64,000 nt of DNA from an uncultured Candidatus Saccharibacteria bacterium (GCA_946886125.1 CAMPHY010000002.1:1-64000); one strand, 5' to 3'; shown: positions 35,528 to 43,493, counted from the first letter of the stretch. Notes: generated by a model not told the origin, from the letters alone. Numbers and translations are program-made.

Positions 35528-36085
35528 TTAACCAATGCTAATAAAGCAAAGTGTTTTGCCTGCTGAGTTAGCAGCAGTATATCCGGTTGTTGGCGTTACG
35601 CCCCCTTCCCATGTACTCATAACGCCATCAACACCGCACTTTTGACTTGTACCATTTAACCAATAAAATATCATTGCAGGCTTCACCTGTCCGTTATATG
35701 TACGGGAAGATGTGTGGTTGTATATAATCCCATTTGCTACTGAGCCGGCATTAGGTACGCTCGAGGGCGGAGCGCCGACGGTCGCTATGTTTGTATTGAA
35801 AGTACTATTACTATTATCCACTCCACCAGTGTCACGAACACAACCCGATATTGTAGTTACACAAACGTTTGAAGCTCCCGTGTAAGGGTACTCGCCTTTT
35901 AATGCATGATACGCCTGAAGCGATTTCATCGTTTGACTCGCAGCGTTAACAATTGCCGCATTGTTCGCTCTCTGCTGTATGCCGTTGTAGGCAACGATTG
36001 TAATCGCGGCCAAAATACCAATTACCACAATGACAATAAGAAGTTCGACGATCGTGAAACCTGACTGTTTATGTTTTGCCCACAT
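35528..36085 (-). CDS. type IV pilin-like prepilin
   Basis: 185 residues: leader MWAKHKQSG, then FTIVELLIVIVVIGILAAITIV and a globular domain with four cysteines and a Gly/Ser/Thr-rich end. The first ~28 mature residues are nearly the same as in the pilin at 4058-4654, and both have YPxTG near residue 60, so they are probably paralogues. A TATACT box at 36097-36102 sits 11 nt before the ATG. A separate single-gene unit. Confidence 0.87.
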   Translation of the reverse strand: MWAKHKQSGFTIVELLIVIVVIGILAAITIVAYNGIQQRANNAAIVNAASQTMKSLQAYHALKGEYPYTGASNVCVTTISGCVRDTGGVDNSNSTFNTNIATVGAPPSSVPNAGSVANGIIYNHTSSRTYNGQVKPAMIFYWLNGTSQKCGVDGVMSTWEGGVTPTTGYTAANSAGKTLCFISIG

Positions 36086-36235
36086 AGTTAGTATTTAGTA
36101 TATCAAATGAAGTTCGTCTTCTGATAAAATCTATGTACTGTGCTTGCGGCTGGATATGATAGAGTCATGTATTTTTAGCTTAGTCAATACAACATTTCGA
36201 GCAACATGATATGGTCAAGAGTCAATTACCGTAAG

Positions 36236-36448
36236 TTAAAAAAAGTATTCTGAAATGAATCCTATTATGATAATCATGAGGAGTAAGATTAATGCGATTA
36301 GGACAAACTTAATTCCACTATGTAATTTAGGGTAATATTTCATAAATACTTTATTTAATATAAAACCAAATAGAATTACAATTATTATTCCAATAGCAAT
36401 TTGACTAATTAATATCCATATAAAATTTGGGTCAAAAATCGAAATCAT
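36236..36448 (-). CDS. 70-residue two-helix membrane protein
   Basis: Two long hydrophobic segments (about residues 9-33 and 46-69) rich in Ile, separated by a basic loop (KVFMKYYPKLHSG). The gene is clearly more AT-rich than its surroundings, which suggests transfer. TATAAT lies 6 nt before the ATG. Last gene of the tRNA-Gln-linked array. No family recognised; toxin-like or phage holin-like proteins have this shape, but nothing else supports that. Confidence 0.6.
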   Translation of the reverse strand: MISIFDPNFIWILISQIAIGIIIVILFGFILNKVFMKYYPKLHSGIKFVLIALILLLMIIIIGFISEYFF

Positions 36449-36454
36449 AATCGG

Positions 36455-36460
36455 ATTATA
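36455..36460 (-). promoter_or_regulatory. -10 box of the 70-residue membrane protein (leaderless start)
   Basis: TATAAT on the minus strand, 6 nt before the ATG. Confidence 0.6.
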
Positions 36461-36512
36461 TCATAACGCTCATAGTAAGCTGTGTATAGTGGATTTGCTC
36501 AGGAAGACTCAA

Positions 36513-36986
36513 CTAGTTATTCTCTTCGAAATCCTTTAATATTTGTAAATATTGCTGCTGCACCTCAGATGGAATACGCGGGTGAACCAACGGTGTAATT
36601 CGACCGTCGTTCTTTATGATTTTATTTATCTCATCAAAATAAAAGCCATCTAGTGTTGCGACAAACAAATACGACGGATTCCATGAAGCATGCATCTTTT
36701 CCGCTATCAGCTTTATATTAGCGACATTAATACTACGACGGTATTTAACTTCAACAAGCCTTACTTCTTTTGTTTCCTGATTTATAACCGCAAAATCTGG
36801 AGCGGTTCTCAGCGTTTCTATAATTGGATCTTCGTGCCCATGATTATATTGAAGTAAATCGGGAATGACTTTCTCGTAGCCAAATTCTAGCACTGTAAAG
36901 CATTCCGCGTTACGTAACATTTGAGAGAATATCGTCTCTGCAACTCGACCCTTTACTAGGTTTTTTGTAAATTTTGAAGCGTTCAT
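36513..36986 (-). CDS. PD-(D/E)XK-type nuclease-like protein
   Basis: 157 residues. GRVAETIFSQML near the N-terminus (conserved Glu), APDFAVI in the middle and VRLVEVKYRR give the spacing of PD-(D/E)XK nucleases and Holliday-junction-resolvase-like enzymes (Asp then E-x-K). Such small enzymes occur in restriction, phage and repair contexts. No methylase or specificity partner is adjacent. TAAAAT lies 7 nt before the ATG. Part of the tRNA-Gln array. Confidence 0.7.
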   Translation of the reverse strand: MNASKFTKNLVKGRVAETIFSQMLRNAECFTVLEFGYEKVIPDLLQYNHGHEDPIIETLRTAPDFAVINQETKEVRLVEVKYRRSINVANIKLIAEKMHASWNPSYLFVATLDGFYFDEINKIIKNDGRITPLVHPRIPSEVQQQYLQILKDFEENN

Positions 36987-36993
36987 GCTTGTT

Positions 36994-36999
36994 ATTTTA
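36994..36999 (-). promoter_or_regulatory. -10 box of nuclease-like gene (leaderless start)
   Basis: TAAAAT on the minus strand, 7 nt before the ATG and just after the preceding terminator. Confidence 0.5.
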
Positions 37000-37010
37000 T
37001 CAAATAAAAT

Positions 37011-37028
37011 AGACCTACGATGAGGTCT
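37011..37028 (-). terminator. terminator of the gene at 37133-37477
   Basis: 6-bp stem AGACCT/AGGTCT followed by ATTTTATTT on the minus strand. Confidence 0.65.
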
Positions 37029-37047
37029 GTTTTATACATAAACTCTA

Positions 37048-37076
37048 TGGCTGGGGCTAGTGGATGTGTTTCAGGA
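37048..37076 (-). repeat. tRNA-end-like 29-nt repeat, copy A
   Basis: Matches copy B (37570-37598) at 28 of 29 positions. On the minus strand it ends CCCCAGCCA, like the CCA end of the tRNA-Gln gene, and is followed by a spacer and a terminator. Confidence 0.85.
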
Positions 37077-37132
37077 CAAAATGCAATCTTATAGCTTGGA
37101 CGTCAATGATTTATCAAGTTTTCGTCGGCTAA

Positions 37133-37477
37133 TTATGTGCTGATTTTACCACCTTGAATGACTATCCGAACTCCTGATTCGGGCTCAAACTCCAAGTACT
37201 GGGAAATCTTCTCGTTCAACTTTGTTATTTCCTCATTGCGTAATACCGTCTTACGCGCATTTTTAGTAGTCCATACCTCATTGACCCAAACGCTGAAAGG
37301 ATCTTCATCCTCATTGTTAGCGGACGACATAATCACCGTGCCGTAATAAAACGACAAACAATCATCTTCTTTTTTCAGTATGAGAGTATATTCATCTAAA
37401 ATTTTAATTACTGCGTCGGTATAGCCAGGCTTACCGTAAGTATTGAGTATTCTCGAGACGCCGAAGTGATTTTGCAT
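37133..37477 (-). CDS. hypothetical protein in the tRNA-Gln array
   Basis: 114 residues, soluble and acidic, with no recognised family. It has a predicted alternating beta/helix pattern (DEYTLILKKEDDCLSFYYGT). TACACT lies 7 nt before the ATG and a terminator follows, so it is a self-contained unit. The gene carries the tRNA-end repeat copy A in its 3' untranslated part. Confidence 0.6.
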   Translation of the reverse strand: MQNHFGVSRILNTYGKPGYTDAVIKILDEYTLILKKEDDCLSFYYGTVIMSSANNEDEDPFSVWVNEVWTTKNARKTVLRNEEITKLNEKISQYLEFEPESGVRIVIQGGKIST

Positions 37478-37484
37478 ATAACTA

Positions 37485-37490
37485 AGTGTA
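37485..37490 (-). promoter_or_regulatory. -10 box of hypothetical gene (leaderless start)
   Basis: TACACT on the minus strand, 7 nt before the ATG. Confidence 0.5.
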
Positions 37491-37532
37491 CCATTGAGTT
37501 ATATAACATAAACCACTAATCGAAATAAAAAT

Positions 37533-37550
37533 AGATCTCGTGTGAGACCT
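37533..37550 (-). terminator. terminator of the kinase-like gene
   Basis: Stem AGGTCT/AGATCT (one G-U pair) followed by ATTTTTATTT on the minus strand. Confidence 0.65.
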
Positions 37551-37553
37551 ATT

Positions 37554-37577
37554 TTAAGCATAATCATCTTGGCTGGG
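37554..37577 (-). repeat. 24-nt direct repeat of the tRNA-Gln 3' flank
   Basis: Identical over 24 nt to 38146-38169, which covers the tRNA-Gln 3' end and its trailer. The two copies lie 592 bp apart and bracket the kinase-like gene, as left and right attachment sites would. Confidence 0.8.
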
Positions 37578-37598
37578 GTTAGTGGATGTGTTTCAGGA
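37570..37598 (-). repeat. tRNA-end-like 29-nt repeat, copy B
   Basis: One mismatch to copy A; overlaps the 24-nt tRNA-Gln flank repeat, so the array boundary and the tRNA end share sequence. Confidence 0.85.
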
Positions 37599-37605
37599 AA
37601 TAACT

Positions 37606-38106
37606 CTACTTCATCATCCGTGCAAGGATGTCATCTATAATTTCGTCAACTGATCTATCTGCCGGGATAAGTACTAATCCTTGCTTTTCAAATCTCGCTT
37701 GTTTATTGTAATGAACGGCAATCGCTTGTTCCTTTTCCTGTGCTGTGCGTAAATGTGCGTGGCTATCGAGCCGCTTTTGTAATGTTTCGGCACTAATGGT
37801 AAGGGCAAAGATTTTATCAAAAAGCGGGTAGAATTTTTGCTGATTACCAACGATAGCGCCAATGAAAATATCACTCTCACTCTGTAGTAAATTCCGTAAG
37901 CCAGCCTCTTGCCAGTTCCAGATATATTTTTTCCAGTTCACAACACCCTCTGGCCACGGTACTGGTTTCCCTGTCTCTTGTTCCTCTAGTTTTGTTATCT
38001 CGGGCATATCATCCGTGTTGAATGCTTGGAAGCCGCGTTGCTTCAATGATTCTATGACTGTCGTTTTGCCGCTACCAGGTCGTCCAGTAATTAGGTATTT
38101 TCCCAT
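37606..38106 (-). CDS. P-loop kinase-like protein
   Basis: 166 residues: YLITGRPGSGKTTVIESLKQRG is an intact Walker A loop, followed by FNTDDMPEIT, an ISAETLQKRLDSHAHLRT lid-like region and a C-terminal helix. It resembles small nucleoside or shikimate-type kinases and predicted AAA-type kinases; the substrate is unknown. TATAGT lies 6 nt before the ATG, immediately after the tRNA-Gln terminator. The gene is bracketed by the 24-nt tRNA flank repeats. Confidence 0.7.
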   Translation of the reverse strand: MGKYLITGRPGSGKTTVIESLKQRGFQAFNTDDMPEITKLEEQETGKPVPWPEGVVNWKKYIWNWQEAGLRNLLQSESDIFIGAIVGNQQKFYPLFDKIFALTISAETLQKRLDSHAHLRTAQEKEQAIAVHYNKQARFEKQGLVLIPADRSVDEIIDDILARMMK

Positions 38107-38112
38107 ATGCTC

Positions 38113-38118
38113 ACTATA
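38113..38118 (-). promoter_or_regulatory. -10 box of kinase-like gene (leaderless start)
   Basis: TATAGT on the minus strand, 6 nt before the ATG. Confidence 0.55.
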
Positions 38119-38124
38119 ACAAAA

Positions 38125-38145
38125 AGACCCCTACGAAAGGAGTCT
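38125..38145 (-). terminator. terminator of tRNA-Gln
   Basis: Stem AGACTCC.../...GGGGTCT followed by TTTTTG on the minus strand, 16 nt after the tRNA CCA. Confidence 0.75.
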
Positions 38146-38161
38146 TTAAGCATAATCATCT

Positions 38162-38236
38162 TGGCTGGGATGGAGGGATTCGAACCCCCGAATGCTGGTA
38201 CCAGAAACCAGAGCCTTACCACTTGGCGACATCCCA
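38162..38236 (-). tRNA. tRNA-Gln (anticodon CTG)
   Basis: Complete cloverleaf of 75 nt with encoded CCA: acceptor TGGGATG/CATCCCA (U1-A72 is typical of tRNA-Gln), anticodon loop TTCTGGT, canonical T-loop TTCGAAT. In a GatCAB organism it is probably charged with Glu and then amidated. Its 3' end and trailer are duplicated downstream. Confidence 0.95.
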
Positions 38237-38297
38237 CTAACAGTACAAATTGTAGCATTTCCGAGGGTATGACTCAAGAGGTAATCGTAAGGCAACG

Positions 38298-38825
38298 CTA
38301 TACGTCAATTACACCAGACTTGCGTCGATCATGGCGTGCAACACCGAAATATGAACGCACTTCAAACAATAGATACAACCCTACGCCGATCATAAGCAGA
38401 TTCCAAATAAAACTAATCGGCTCGAACGTAAATAAGAAACCAAGGCAAGTAAATACAATACCGATATTAGCTAAAAGAAAAAGCAAATACCATCCCCGCT
38501 GACGCAATTGCTTTAAATCAGATACCGCTGCACCAGCCAACACTAGTGCAATTAACAAGAAAGTCCCCAGCAGTAAAATCGCTATGCCAGCTATGCCCCC
38601 GATTAACGCACCGATAGGACCACCGAAAATTACTCCAATTCCTGCGACAAGGGTCGTAAAAAGTATGCCAAATAACAGTGTAAAAAATAGGCCTATGCCA
38701 AAAATAATTAACAGGGTCAAAATAAGCCACCATAGATTATAGGCTAGCCACGTACGACCGCTTGATGGCAAATGCGGCGCTTTACTAAACAGTTTTGCAA
38801 ATCGTGCTTCGAGTCTTTTTATCAT
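38298..38825 (-). CDS. membrane protein with about five helices
   Basis: 175 residues; a Gly-rich hydrophobic stretch (GVIFGGPIGALIGGIAGIA) spans two segments and the C-terminus is basic and soluble. No recognised family. Its start overlaps the stop of the next membrane protein gene by 4 nt; AAGGAG lies upstream. The two probably form a unit. Confidence 0.65.
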   Translation of the reverse strand: MIKRLEARFAKLFSKAPHLPSSGRTWLAYNLWWLILTLLIIFGIGLFFTLLFGILFTTLVAGIGVIFGGPIGALIGGIAGIAILLLGTFLLIALVLAGAAVSDLKQLRQRGWYLLFLLANIGIVFTCLGFLFTFEPISFIWNLLMIGVGLYLLFEVRSYFGVARHDRRKSGVIDV

Positions 38826-39340
38826 TTCTCTACTCCTTTTTCTGCTGCTACCCTTGCTACTACGTTATTTCGATGAATCGGCCAAATGCCCCAGCTAGCC
38901 CAAGCATGCAATACACCAAGCGCCGCCACAAAAAAGACTGACCACCAACCGACCGGTAGCGCAATCGGCGCACCGAGTAGCCCGTTATTACTACCGAAAC
39001 TATCCAACTGGGTATTTTGCCATATTTGTAGAAGCAGTAGAATAACGAACGCCAGCCAACCGCTGATCATGCTTACTATTCGCATTAATGAACTCACCCT
39101 CATCATAATGAGAAACGGCAAAGCGAACACCTCAAGTGTCACAATTAACGCAGCTAAGAACGTAGCAACGATCACACCACCTGGTAATTGATAACTTTCA
39201 AGTAGAGGAATAAATTTTTCAAAACTGAATAACTGCGCCACAACTAGTACTATTAAAAGTATGGCGAGCGACAAAGCCACCGTGCGAACGTCGTGGCGAT
39301 AAGGCTTCGATACTGAAGTAGAACGAGCATATAATTTCAT
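38822..39340 (-). CDS. DUF2975-like membrane protein
   Basis: 172 residues with four membrane segments, roughly residues 23-42, 54-78, 87-107 and 131-152. The four-helix layout resembles DUF2975 proteins, but the match is by shape only. TATACT lies 6 nt before the ATG, so transcription of the two-gene unit starts at its first codon. Confidence 0.6.
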   Translation of the reverse strand: MKLYARSTSVSKPYRHDVRTVALSLAILLIVLVVAQLFSFEKFIPLLESYQLPGGVIVATFLAALIVTLEVFALPFLIMMRVSSLMRIVSMISGWLAFVILLLLQIWQNTQLDSFGSNNGLLGAPIALPVGWWSVFFVAALGVLHAWASWGIWPIHRNNVVARVAAEKGVEK

Positions 39341-39346
39341 ATCTTT

Positions 39347-39352
39347 AGTATA
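39347..39352 (-). promoter_or_regulatory. -10 box of the two-gene membrane unit (leaderless start)
   Basis: TATACT on the minus strand, 6 nt before the ATG. Confidence 0.6.
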
Positions 39353-39394
39353 GGTGTAGTCAAAGAAATTTACAAAACGTTGTTTTTTTCATCA

Positions 39395-39544
39395 TTATGC
39401 TTGCGCTTTTTGCTCCACTGCCTTATTGTTACTGGTAGCGAAAGTTGCAAAAACAAACATAACTCCAAAACTATATGTTGTGACTGATCGCTCTACGACA
39501 TCCACCACAACACGAAATGCCTCACCTCTAGTGAGGTATTTCAT
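39395..39544 (-). CDS. 49-residue small protein coupled to trmD
   Basis: The ATG follows the trmD stop with no gap (TAAATG). Reads MKYLTRGEAFRVVVDVVERS, then a hydrophobic segment (VTTYSFGVMFVFATFAT) and a polar tail ending VEQKAQA. Complete frame of 49 codons. Its first codons lie in a 12-bp inverted repeat (39513-39542) that otherwise looks like a trmD terminator without a T run, so it may not be translated. No family recognised. Confidence 0.4.
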   Translation of the reverse strand: MKYLTRGEAFRVVVDVVERSVTTYSFGVMFVFATFATSNNKAVEQKAQA

Positions 39545-40198
39545 TTAGTCTGCTTTTAAGGAATTATCGTTGCGCCATTTTTGGATATTGGCATGGTTAC
39601 CACTCAAGAGCACCTCAGGCACTTTCATCCCGCGAAACTCTTCAGGGCGCGTATACTGGGGAAACTCTAGCGTTTTACCATCACTAAAACTTTCAATTGC
39701 CGTGCTCGTCTCACCACCCAGTACACCTGGAATCAATCGCACAATACTATCTATCATTGTCATAGCTGGTAATTCACCGCCTGTTAGCACGTAATCACCT
39801 ACGCTCACCTGTTCATCAACTAAAGCCAGTATACGCTCGTCATACCCCTCATAACGTCCACAGATGAAGATAATGCCACGACCATCATCAGCCCACCGCT
39901 GAGCAAGTGCTTGCTTCCACCGCTGGCCCCGTGGCGTCATAAGTACCACCTTCGCATCAGTATCGTACTTTTTTGCTGCTTCCACCGCAGCAAAAAGAGG
40001 CTCAGGCTTAAGGAGCATACCATCACCTCCGCCGTAGGGCGTATCGTCCACCTGTCTTCGTGGCCCTAAACCATATTCACGTAAATTAACCATCCGAAAT
40101 TCAACATGCGCCTTGTCCTGGGCCTTCCACATCATTGAATTTCCTAGGACACCCGTAAACATTTCAGGAAATAATGTTACTACTTGTATTTTTCTCAT
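39545..40198 (-). CDS. trmD: tRNA (guanine37-N1)-methyltransferase
   Basis: 217 residues of the SPOUT knot family. Methylates G37 next to the anticodon to prevent frameshifting. TLFPEMF, LREYGLGPRRQVDDTPYGGGDGMLLKPEP, FICGRYEGYDERI and SVGDYVLTGGELPAMTMID are all classic TrmD blocks. TACACT lies 7 nt before the ATG. It is close to, but not in an operon with, rpsP. Confidence 0.96.
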   Translation of the reverse strand: MRKIQVVTLFPEMFTGVLGNSMMWKAQDKAHVEFRMVNLREYGLGPRRQVDDTPYGGGDGMLLKPEPLFAAVEAAKKYDTDAKVVLMTPRGQRWKQALAQRWADDGRGIIFICGRYEGYDERILALVDEQVSVGDYVLTGGELPAMTMIDSIVRLIPGVLGGETSTAIESFSDGKTLEFPQYTRPEEFRGMKVPEVLLSGNHANIQKWRNDNSLKAD

Positions 40199-40205
40199 CT
40201 GTTAT

Positions 40206-40211
40206 AGTGTA
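40206..40211 (-). promoter_or_regulatory. -10 box of trmD (leaderless start)
   Basis: TACACT on the minus strand, 7 nt before the ATG. Confidence 0.45.
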
Positions 40212-40307
40212 CGGAATGTTTCTAGCTTTGTCTATCAAGCCGTCCTTGTGGAACGGTCAAACCCCACCTGTTATACTAATTTACAAATAGCGAGAGGACT
40301 TTTACTT

Positions 40308-40649
40308 ATGGAATTTGAAAATAAAAAAACAATTAGCGATGAAGATCGACGCCTAGCTGAGGCAAAGAAAATAACAATTGAACCGCTTCATGCAGACATC
40401 ACGCCAGAGTCAACGACAGGCAGCGACGCAGTTGCTGCTGAAATAGCCACTCGTCACACTCCTAATGTAAGTAATGATAGCGAAGACACGGTCCAGAATC
40501 ATCTAGTACAGCCTTCGAAGAGTATCCTCGACAAACCAACCGACTCCAAAACACGACAAATTAAAATACAGCCAGCAACTGCTTCCGCTCTTGGTATCGG
40601 TCTTATTAGCGCATGCGTCATAGTCTCTCTTTGGCTTGTAGCGCGTTAA
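40308..40649 (+). CDS. tail-anchored small protein
   Basis: 113 residues: a long hydrophilic, Thr/Ser/Asp-rich region without cysteines, then one membrane segment at the C-terminus (about residues 92-111, LGIGLISACVIVSLWLVA). Start set by GAGAGGA about 10 nt upstream and a TATACT box near 40272. No recognised family; a strong terminator follows. Confidence 0.6.
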   Translation: MEFENKKTISDEDRRLAEAKKITIEPLHADITPESTTGSDAVAAEIATRHTPNVSNDSEDTVQNHLVQPSKSILDKPTDSKTRQIKIQPATASALGIGLISACVIVSLWLVAR

Positions 40650-40675
40650 CTTACTTTTTAATAAATACACTCAAA

Positions 40676-40707
40676 ACAAAAACTGCCCTCAAAAAGGCAG
40701 TTTTTGT
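40676..40707 (+). terminator. terminator of the tail-anchored protein gene
   Basis: Stem ACAAAAACTGCC/GGCAGTTTTTGT. Confidence 0.85.
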
Positions 40708-40794
40708 CACAAATAAAGCTCTCAACAATATATTGTTGCTCGCATGAGCATGTTCTCGCAGTTCTAAGATTTTTTGCTTTCGAACTGTTTATGA

Positions 40795-41187
40795 TTATAT
40801 ATCGAGATCATCAAGTTCCGCAAGCTCTTTTCGAGAGTTTTTTGCATATGACGACTCGTTATCCACAACTTCATCTGGAGAGTTTTTCACAGACTGGCTA
40901 GGTAGGTCATCTGATGATACAGTATAGCCCTCACCGTCATTGTCATTGTTTACAATCTTTAGATTATAACGAGCATCATTTTTCGTCCCCAATGCACGTA
41001 GTAACGTACGTAAACTCTGCGCTGTCACGCCGCGCTTACCAATAACGCGACCGAGATCCTCAGGATTCACCGTCAGTGTCAGTAGGACACCTTTCTCATC
41101 AATCACTCGCTCTACTACCACATCATCAGGGTATCCCACGAGTGATTTAACGATATATTCTACAAATTGCTGGTCTATTGTTGACAT
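40795..41187 (-). CDS. khpA: KH-domain RNA-binding protein (KhpA type)
   Basis: 130 residues from the ATG at 41187, which has GGAGGGC directly upstream. MSTIDQQFVEYIVKSLVG and the GRVIGKRGVTAQSLRTLLRA loop (GxxG KH motif) match KhpA, usually ~80 aa. An extra acidic, Ser/Asp-rich tail of about 45 residues is added. rpsP-khpA is a known gene order. The rpsP terminator lies between them, so read-through or the TACAAT box near 41235 must supply transcript. Confidence 0.85.
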   Translation of the reverse strand: MSTIDQQFVEYIVKSLVGYPDDVVVERVIDEKGVLLTLTVNPEDLGRVIGKRGVTAQSLRTLLRALGTKNDARYNLKIVNNDNDGEGYTVSSDDLPSQSVKNSPDEVVDNESSYAKNSRKELAELDDLDI

Positions 41188-41291
41188 ATGCCCTCCGTCG
41201 TCAAGTTCGGTCTCTACATCTAATATCGTAATCCTATTGTACCATCTTTTCATTCTTAGATTTCACCCCACCAATATACATCCGATTTTTT

Positions 41292-41333
41292 GCATAAAGA
41301 ACACCCGCTAACTAGAGCGGGTGTTCTTTATGC
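41292..41333 (-). terminator. terminator between rpsP and khpA
   Basis: Long stem GCATAAAGAACACCCGCT/AGCGGGTGTTCTTTATGC with a 6-nt loop. Confidence 0.8.
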
Positions 41334-41342
41334 TGACCTTAC

Positions 41343-41690
41343 TTATTCAGCTGCTTCTTCAGTGGCAGCTTCTTCTTTTGGCTGATTTTTACGTAGTTTT
41401 TCCGTATTACGGATAGACTTCGTTTTTTGTTCAGCTTTTTTCACCCAATTTGGGAGCTTTACGCCAGCATCAGCTAGTAACTTAACGACACGCGGTGATG
41501 GTTGTGCGCCATTGTCAAGGTACTTCTGTGCTAGTTCAGTCTGCACATTAGAATCTTTTGTATGAGGGTTATAGGTGCCAACATAAGCAACGACACGACC
41601 ACTTGATGGGTGACGCTGAGCTTCTTGGACGGCGAGACGGTACACAGGGTAACCCTTGCGACCAACTCGTTGCAAACGAATTGCGAGCAT
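41343..41690 (-). CDS. rpsP: 30S ribosomal protein bS16
   Basis: 115 residues. MLAIRLQRVGRKGYPVYRLA and the VGTYNPHTK block identify bS16, which binds 16S rRNA early in small-subunit assembly. A Lys/Glu-rich tail extends it beyond the usual ~85-90 residues. AAGGAAG lies about 10 nt before the ATG. Downstream of rnc in a long processing/ribosome cluster. Confidence 0.96.
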   Translation of the reverse strand: MLAIRLQRVGRKGYPVYRLAVQEAQRHPSSGRVVAYVGTYNPHTKDSNVQTELAQKYLDNGAQPSPRVVKLLADAGVKLPNWVKKAEQKTKSIRNTEKLRKNQPKEEAATEEAAE

Positions 41691-41744
41691 AAAAATAAAC
41701 TTCCTTTAGTTAAACTCTTAAATGATTTTTACTCTTGAACAAGT

Positions 41745-42485
41745 TTACCCTTTTTTGGCGCTCTCGTCAATCTGTTTTGTGAGGCGGGCATATTCTTTAA
41801 GCGCAGCCTGGGCAGCTTGCTGTTGCGCCGTTTGCTTACTGTGCCCGGTTCCTTTACCCATCAACTTATCACCAACAAACACGCCAAGGGTAAATATTTT
41901 ATCATGATCAGGCCCCACTTCTTCAATCACCTTATAAAGCGGCGTGTGATTATCTAGTCGTTGCGACACTTCTTGAAGGTGAGATTTGGGATCACGCCAA
42001 CTGCCAGACTCAAGGATATCTTGCAACTTACTGATGATATGAGTATGTATAAATGTAGCAGCATCATCATAACCTCGCTCGAGGTAAATCGCACCAATAA
42101 CCGCCTCAAATGCATTCGCTAAGATTTGCTGACGCGCCCGGTTGCTACCATTTTTCTCACCGCGACTCATACGCACCAATGGCTCATACCCAAGCTTGTC
42201 ACCTGCTTCACCAATACTTTCTGTACGCACCAGTGCCGCGCGCCAACTTGTTAGAATTCCTTCTGGCTCATCATGATGACGGAATAAATAATCAGTTACA
42301 ACAAGTTCGAGCACCGCATCGCCCAAAAATTCACAGCGCTCATTGTGCTCCGAGACGCTCTTTTTATGTTCATTGACATAACTACGATGGGTCAGAGCTG
42401 TAATAAGTAGATGAATGTCTTTAAATTCAAATCCAAGCTTTGTGCGAGCAAATTCTTGGTATGGTTCGGTTTGCATGCCAGTCAT
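41745..42485 (-). CDS. rnc: ribonuclease III
   Basis: 246 residues. The catalytic signature NERCEFLGDAVLELVVTDYL is intact (near residue 45), with the second acidic centre ANAFEAVIGAIYLE; the C-terminal dsRBD is seen as DPKSHLQEVSQRL and ...GKGTGHSKQTAQQQAAQAAL. Cuts double-stranded RNA in rRNA and mRNA maturation. AGGAGA precedes the ATG. Downstream of a NUDIX gene by 2 nt. Confidence 0.96.
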   Translation of the reverse strand: MTGMQTEPYQEFARTKLGFEFKDIHLLITALTHRSYVNEHKKSVSEHNERCEFLGDAVLELVVTDYLFRHHDEPEGILTSWRAALVRTESIGEAGDKLGYEPLVRMSRGEKNGSNRARQQILANAFEAVIGAIYLERGYDDAATFIHTHIISKLQDILESGSWRDPKSHLQEVSQRLDNHTPLYKVIEEVGPDHDKIFTLGVFVGDKLMGKGTGHSKQTAQQQAAQAALKEYARLTKQIDESAKKG

Positions 42486-42487
42486 AA

Positions 42488-42985
42488 TTATAGATTCTCC
42501 TGTCGGATACGTTTCATTGCAAGCAACATTAACTTGCCGATATCCTCATACTCGATCGCATCCAGTGCGTCATGAAATGTAAACCATTTAATGCCATTCA
42601 TCCACTCTTCTTTTTGAATTGCATTTGTATCACCTTTAGCGCGAACTAAATATATCTGTGTGGTCATCAACACGAGTTTATCAATGCGACGGTACCGAAA
42701 GTGAATTTTACCAAGCCAGCCTAATACATCTGTTTCTGTCAAACCAGCTTCTTCGCCAATTTCACGCTGAGCGGTTTGCTGAGCCGTCTCGCCTTCTTCA
42801 ATATGCCCTTTTGGTATCGTCCAACGATCTTTAGCGTCTTGAATAAGTAGTATTTCTACCTGCCCCTTATCGTCACGACGAAAAACAATACCGCCAGCCG
42901 TTGGCTCACGAACAATCTCTTGTATTGATGGTTTACCTCGATTAAAATATTTCTTAAATCGATCAAACTTCGGTGCTGTTGCCAT
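42488..42985 (-). CDS. NUDIX hydrolase
   Basis: 165 residues. Intact NUDIX box [22 protein letters not shown] near residues 60-80; the N-terminal ~30 residues are very basic. Likely substrates include dinucleoside polyphosphates or RNA 5' ends; placement between nusB and rnc fits an RNA role, but this is inferred. Overlaps the 3' end of nusB by 23 nt. Confidence 0.87.
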   Translation of the reverse strand: MATAPKFDRFKKYFNRGKPSIQEIVREPTAGGIVFRRDDKGQVEILLIQDAKDRWTIPKGHIEEGETAQQTAQREIGEEAGLTETDVLGWLGKIHFRYRRIDKLVLMTTQIYLVRAKGDTNAIQKEEWMNGIKWFTFHDALDAIEYEDIGKLMLLAMKRIRQENL

Positions 42986-43424
42986 GATTGGTACCTTCTA
43001 CGAGTGTACGATAGGCCGTGCCAAGCACGCCGTTGACGAACTTACTCGAATTATCAGAACCAAATGCTTTTGCGAGCTCGACTGCTTCATTGATAGCTAC
43101 TTTTGGCGGAACAATTTCACCACGGTGAATCAGTTCGTATATACCTATTCGTAAGATCGTACGGTCAATGCGTGCGATCTGATCAATTGGCCACTCAGGA
43201 GCGATAGGAGCTATCGTACTATCAAGCTCAGGCTGATGATCGATAACACCGTCAACCAACTCCTTTACAAAACTCTTATCATCAATTGCAGATTCATATC
43301 GCTCTAGATTACGACCAAGAATTTCTTCAATTGATACAGTCGAATCTTCTGACTGTGTCCGAAACTCAAATTCATATAGTGTTTGCAGTGCGACGATACG
43401 TCCTAGGTGACGATTAGAGGCCAT
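42963..43424 (-). CDS. nusB: transcription antitermination factor NusB
   Basis: 153 residues, all helical. [18 protein letters not shown] at the start and [17 protein letters not shown]...[27 protein letters not shown] at the end are NusB hallmarks. It binds boxA RNA with NusE in rRNA transcription. It is followed by the overlapping NUDIX gene, then rnc, consistent with an RNA-processing operon. Confidence 0.94.
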   Translation of the reverse strand: MASNRHLGRIVALQTLYEFEFRTQSEDSTVSIEEILGRNLERYESAIDDKSFVKELVDGVIDHQPELDSTIAPIAPEWPIDQIARIDRTILRIGIYELIHRGEIVPPKVAINEAVELAKAFGSDNSSKFVNGVLGTAYRTLVEGTNHGNSTEV

Positions 43425-43493
43425 ATGTTTGGTTCTTTCTTCACTTATGTTTTGTTTAAGATGCGCTTTTCACTTAAAAATAGCAAAAAGATA

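Noticed and set aside
36513..36986. Restriction-modification system
   Set aside because: Only a nuclease-like gene is seen; no methyltransferase or specificity gene is next to it.
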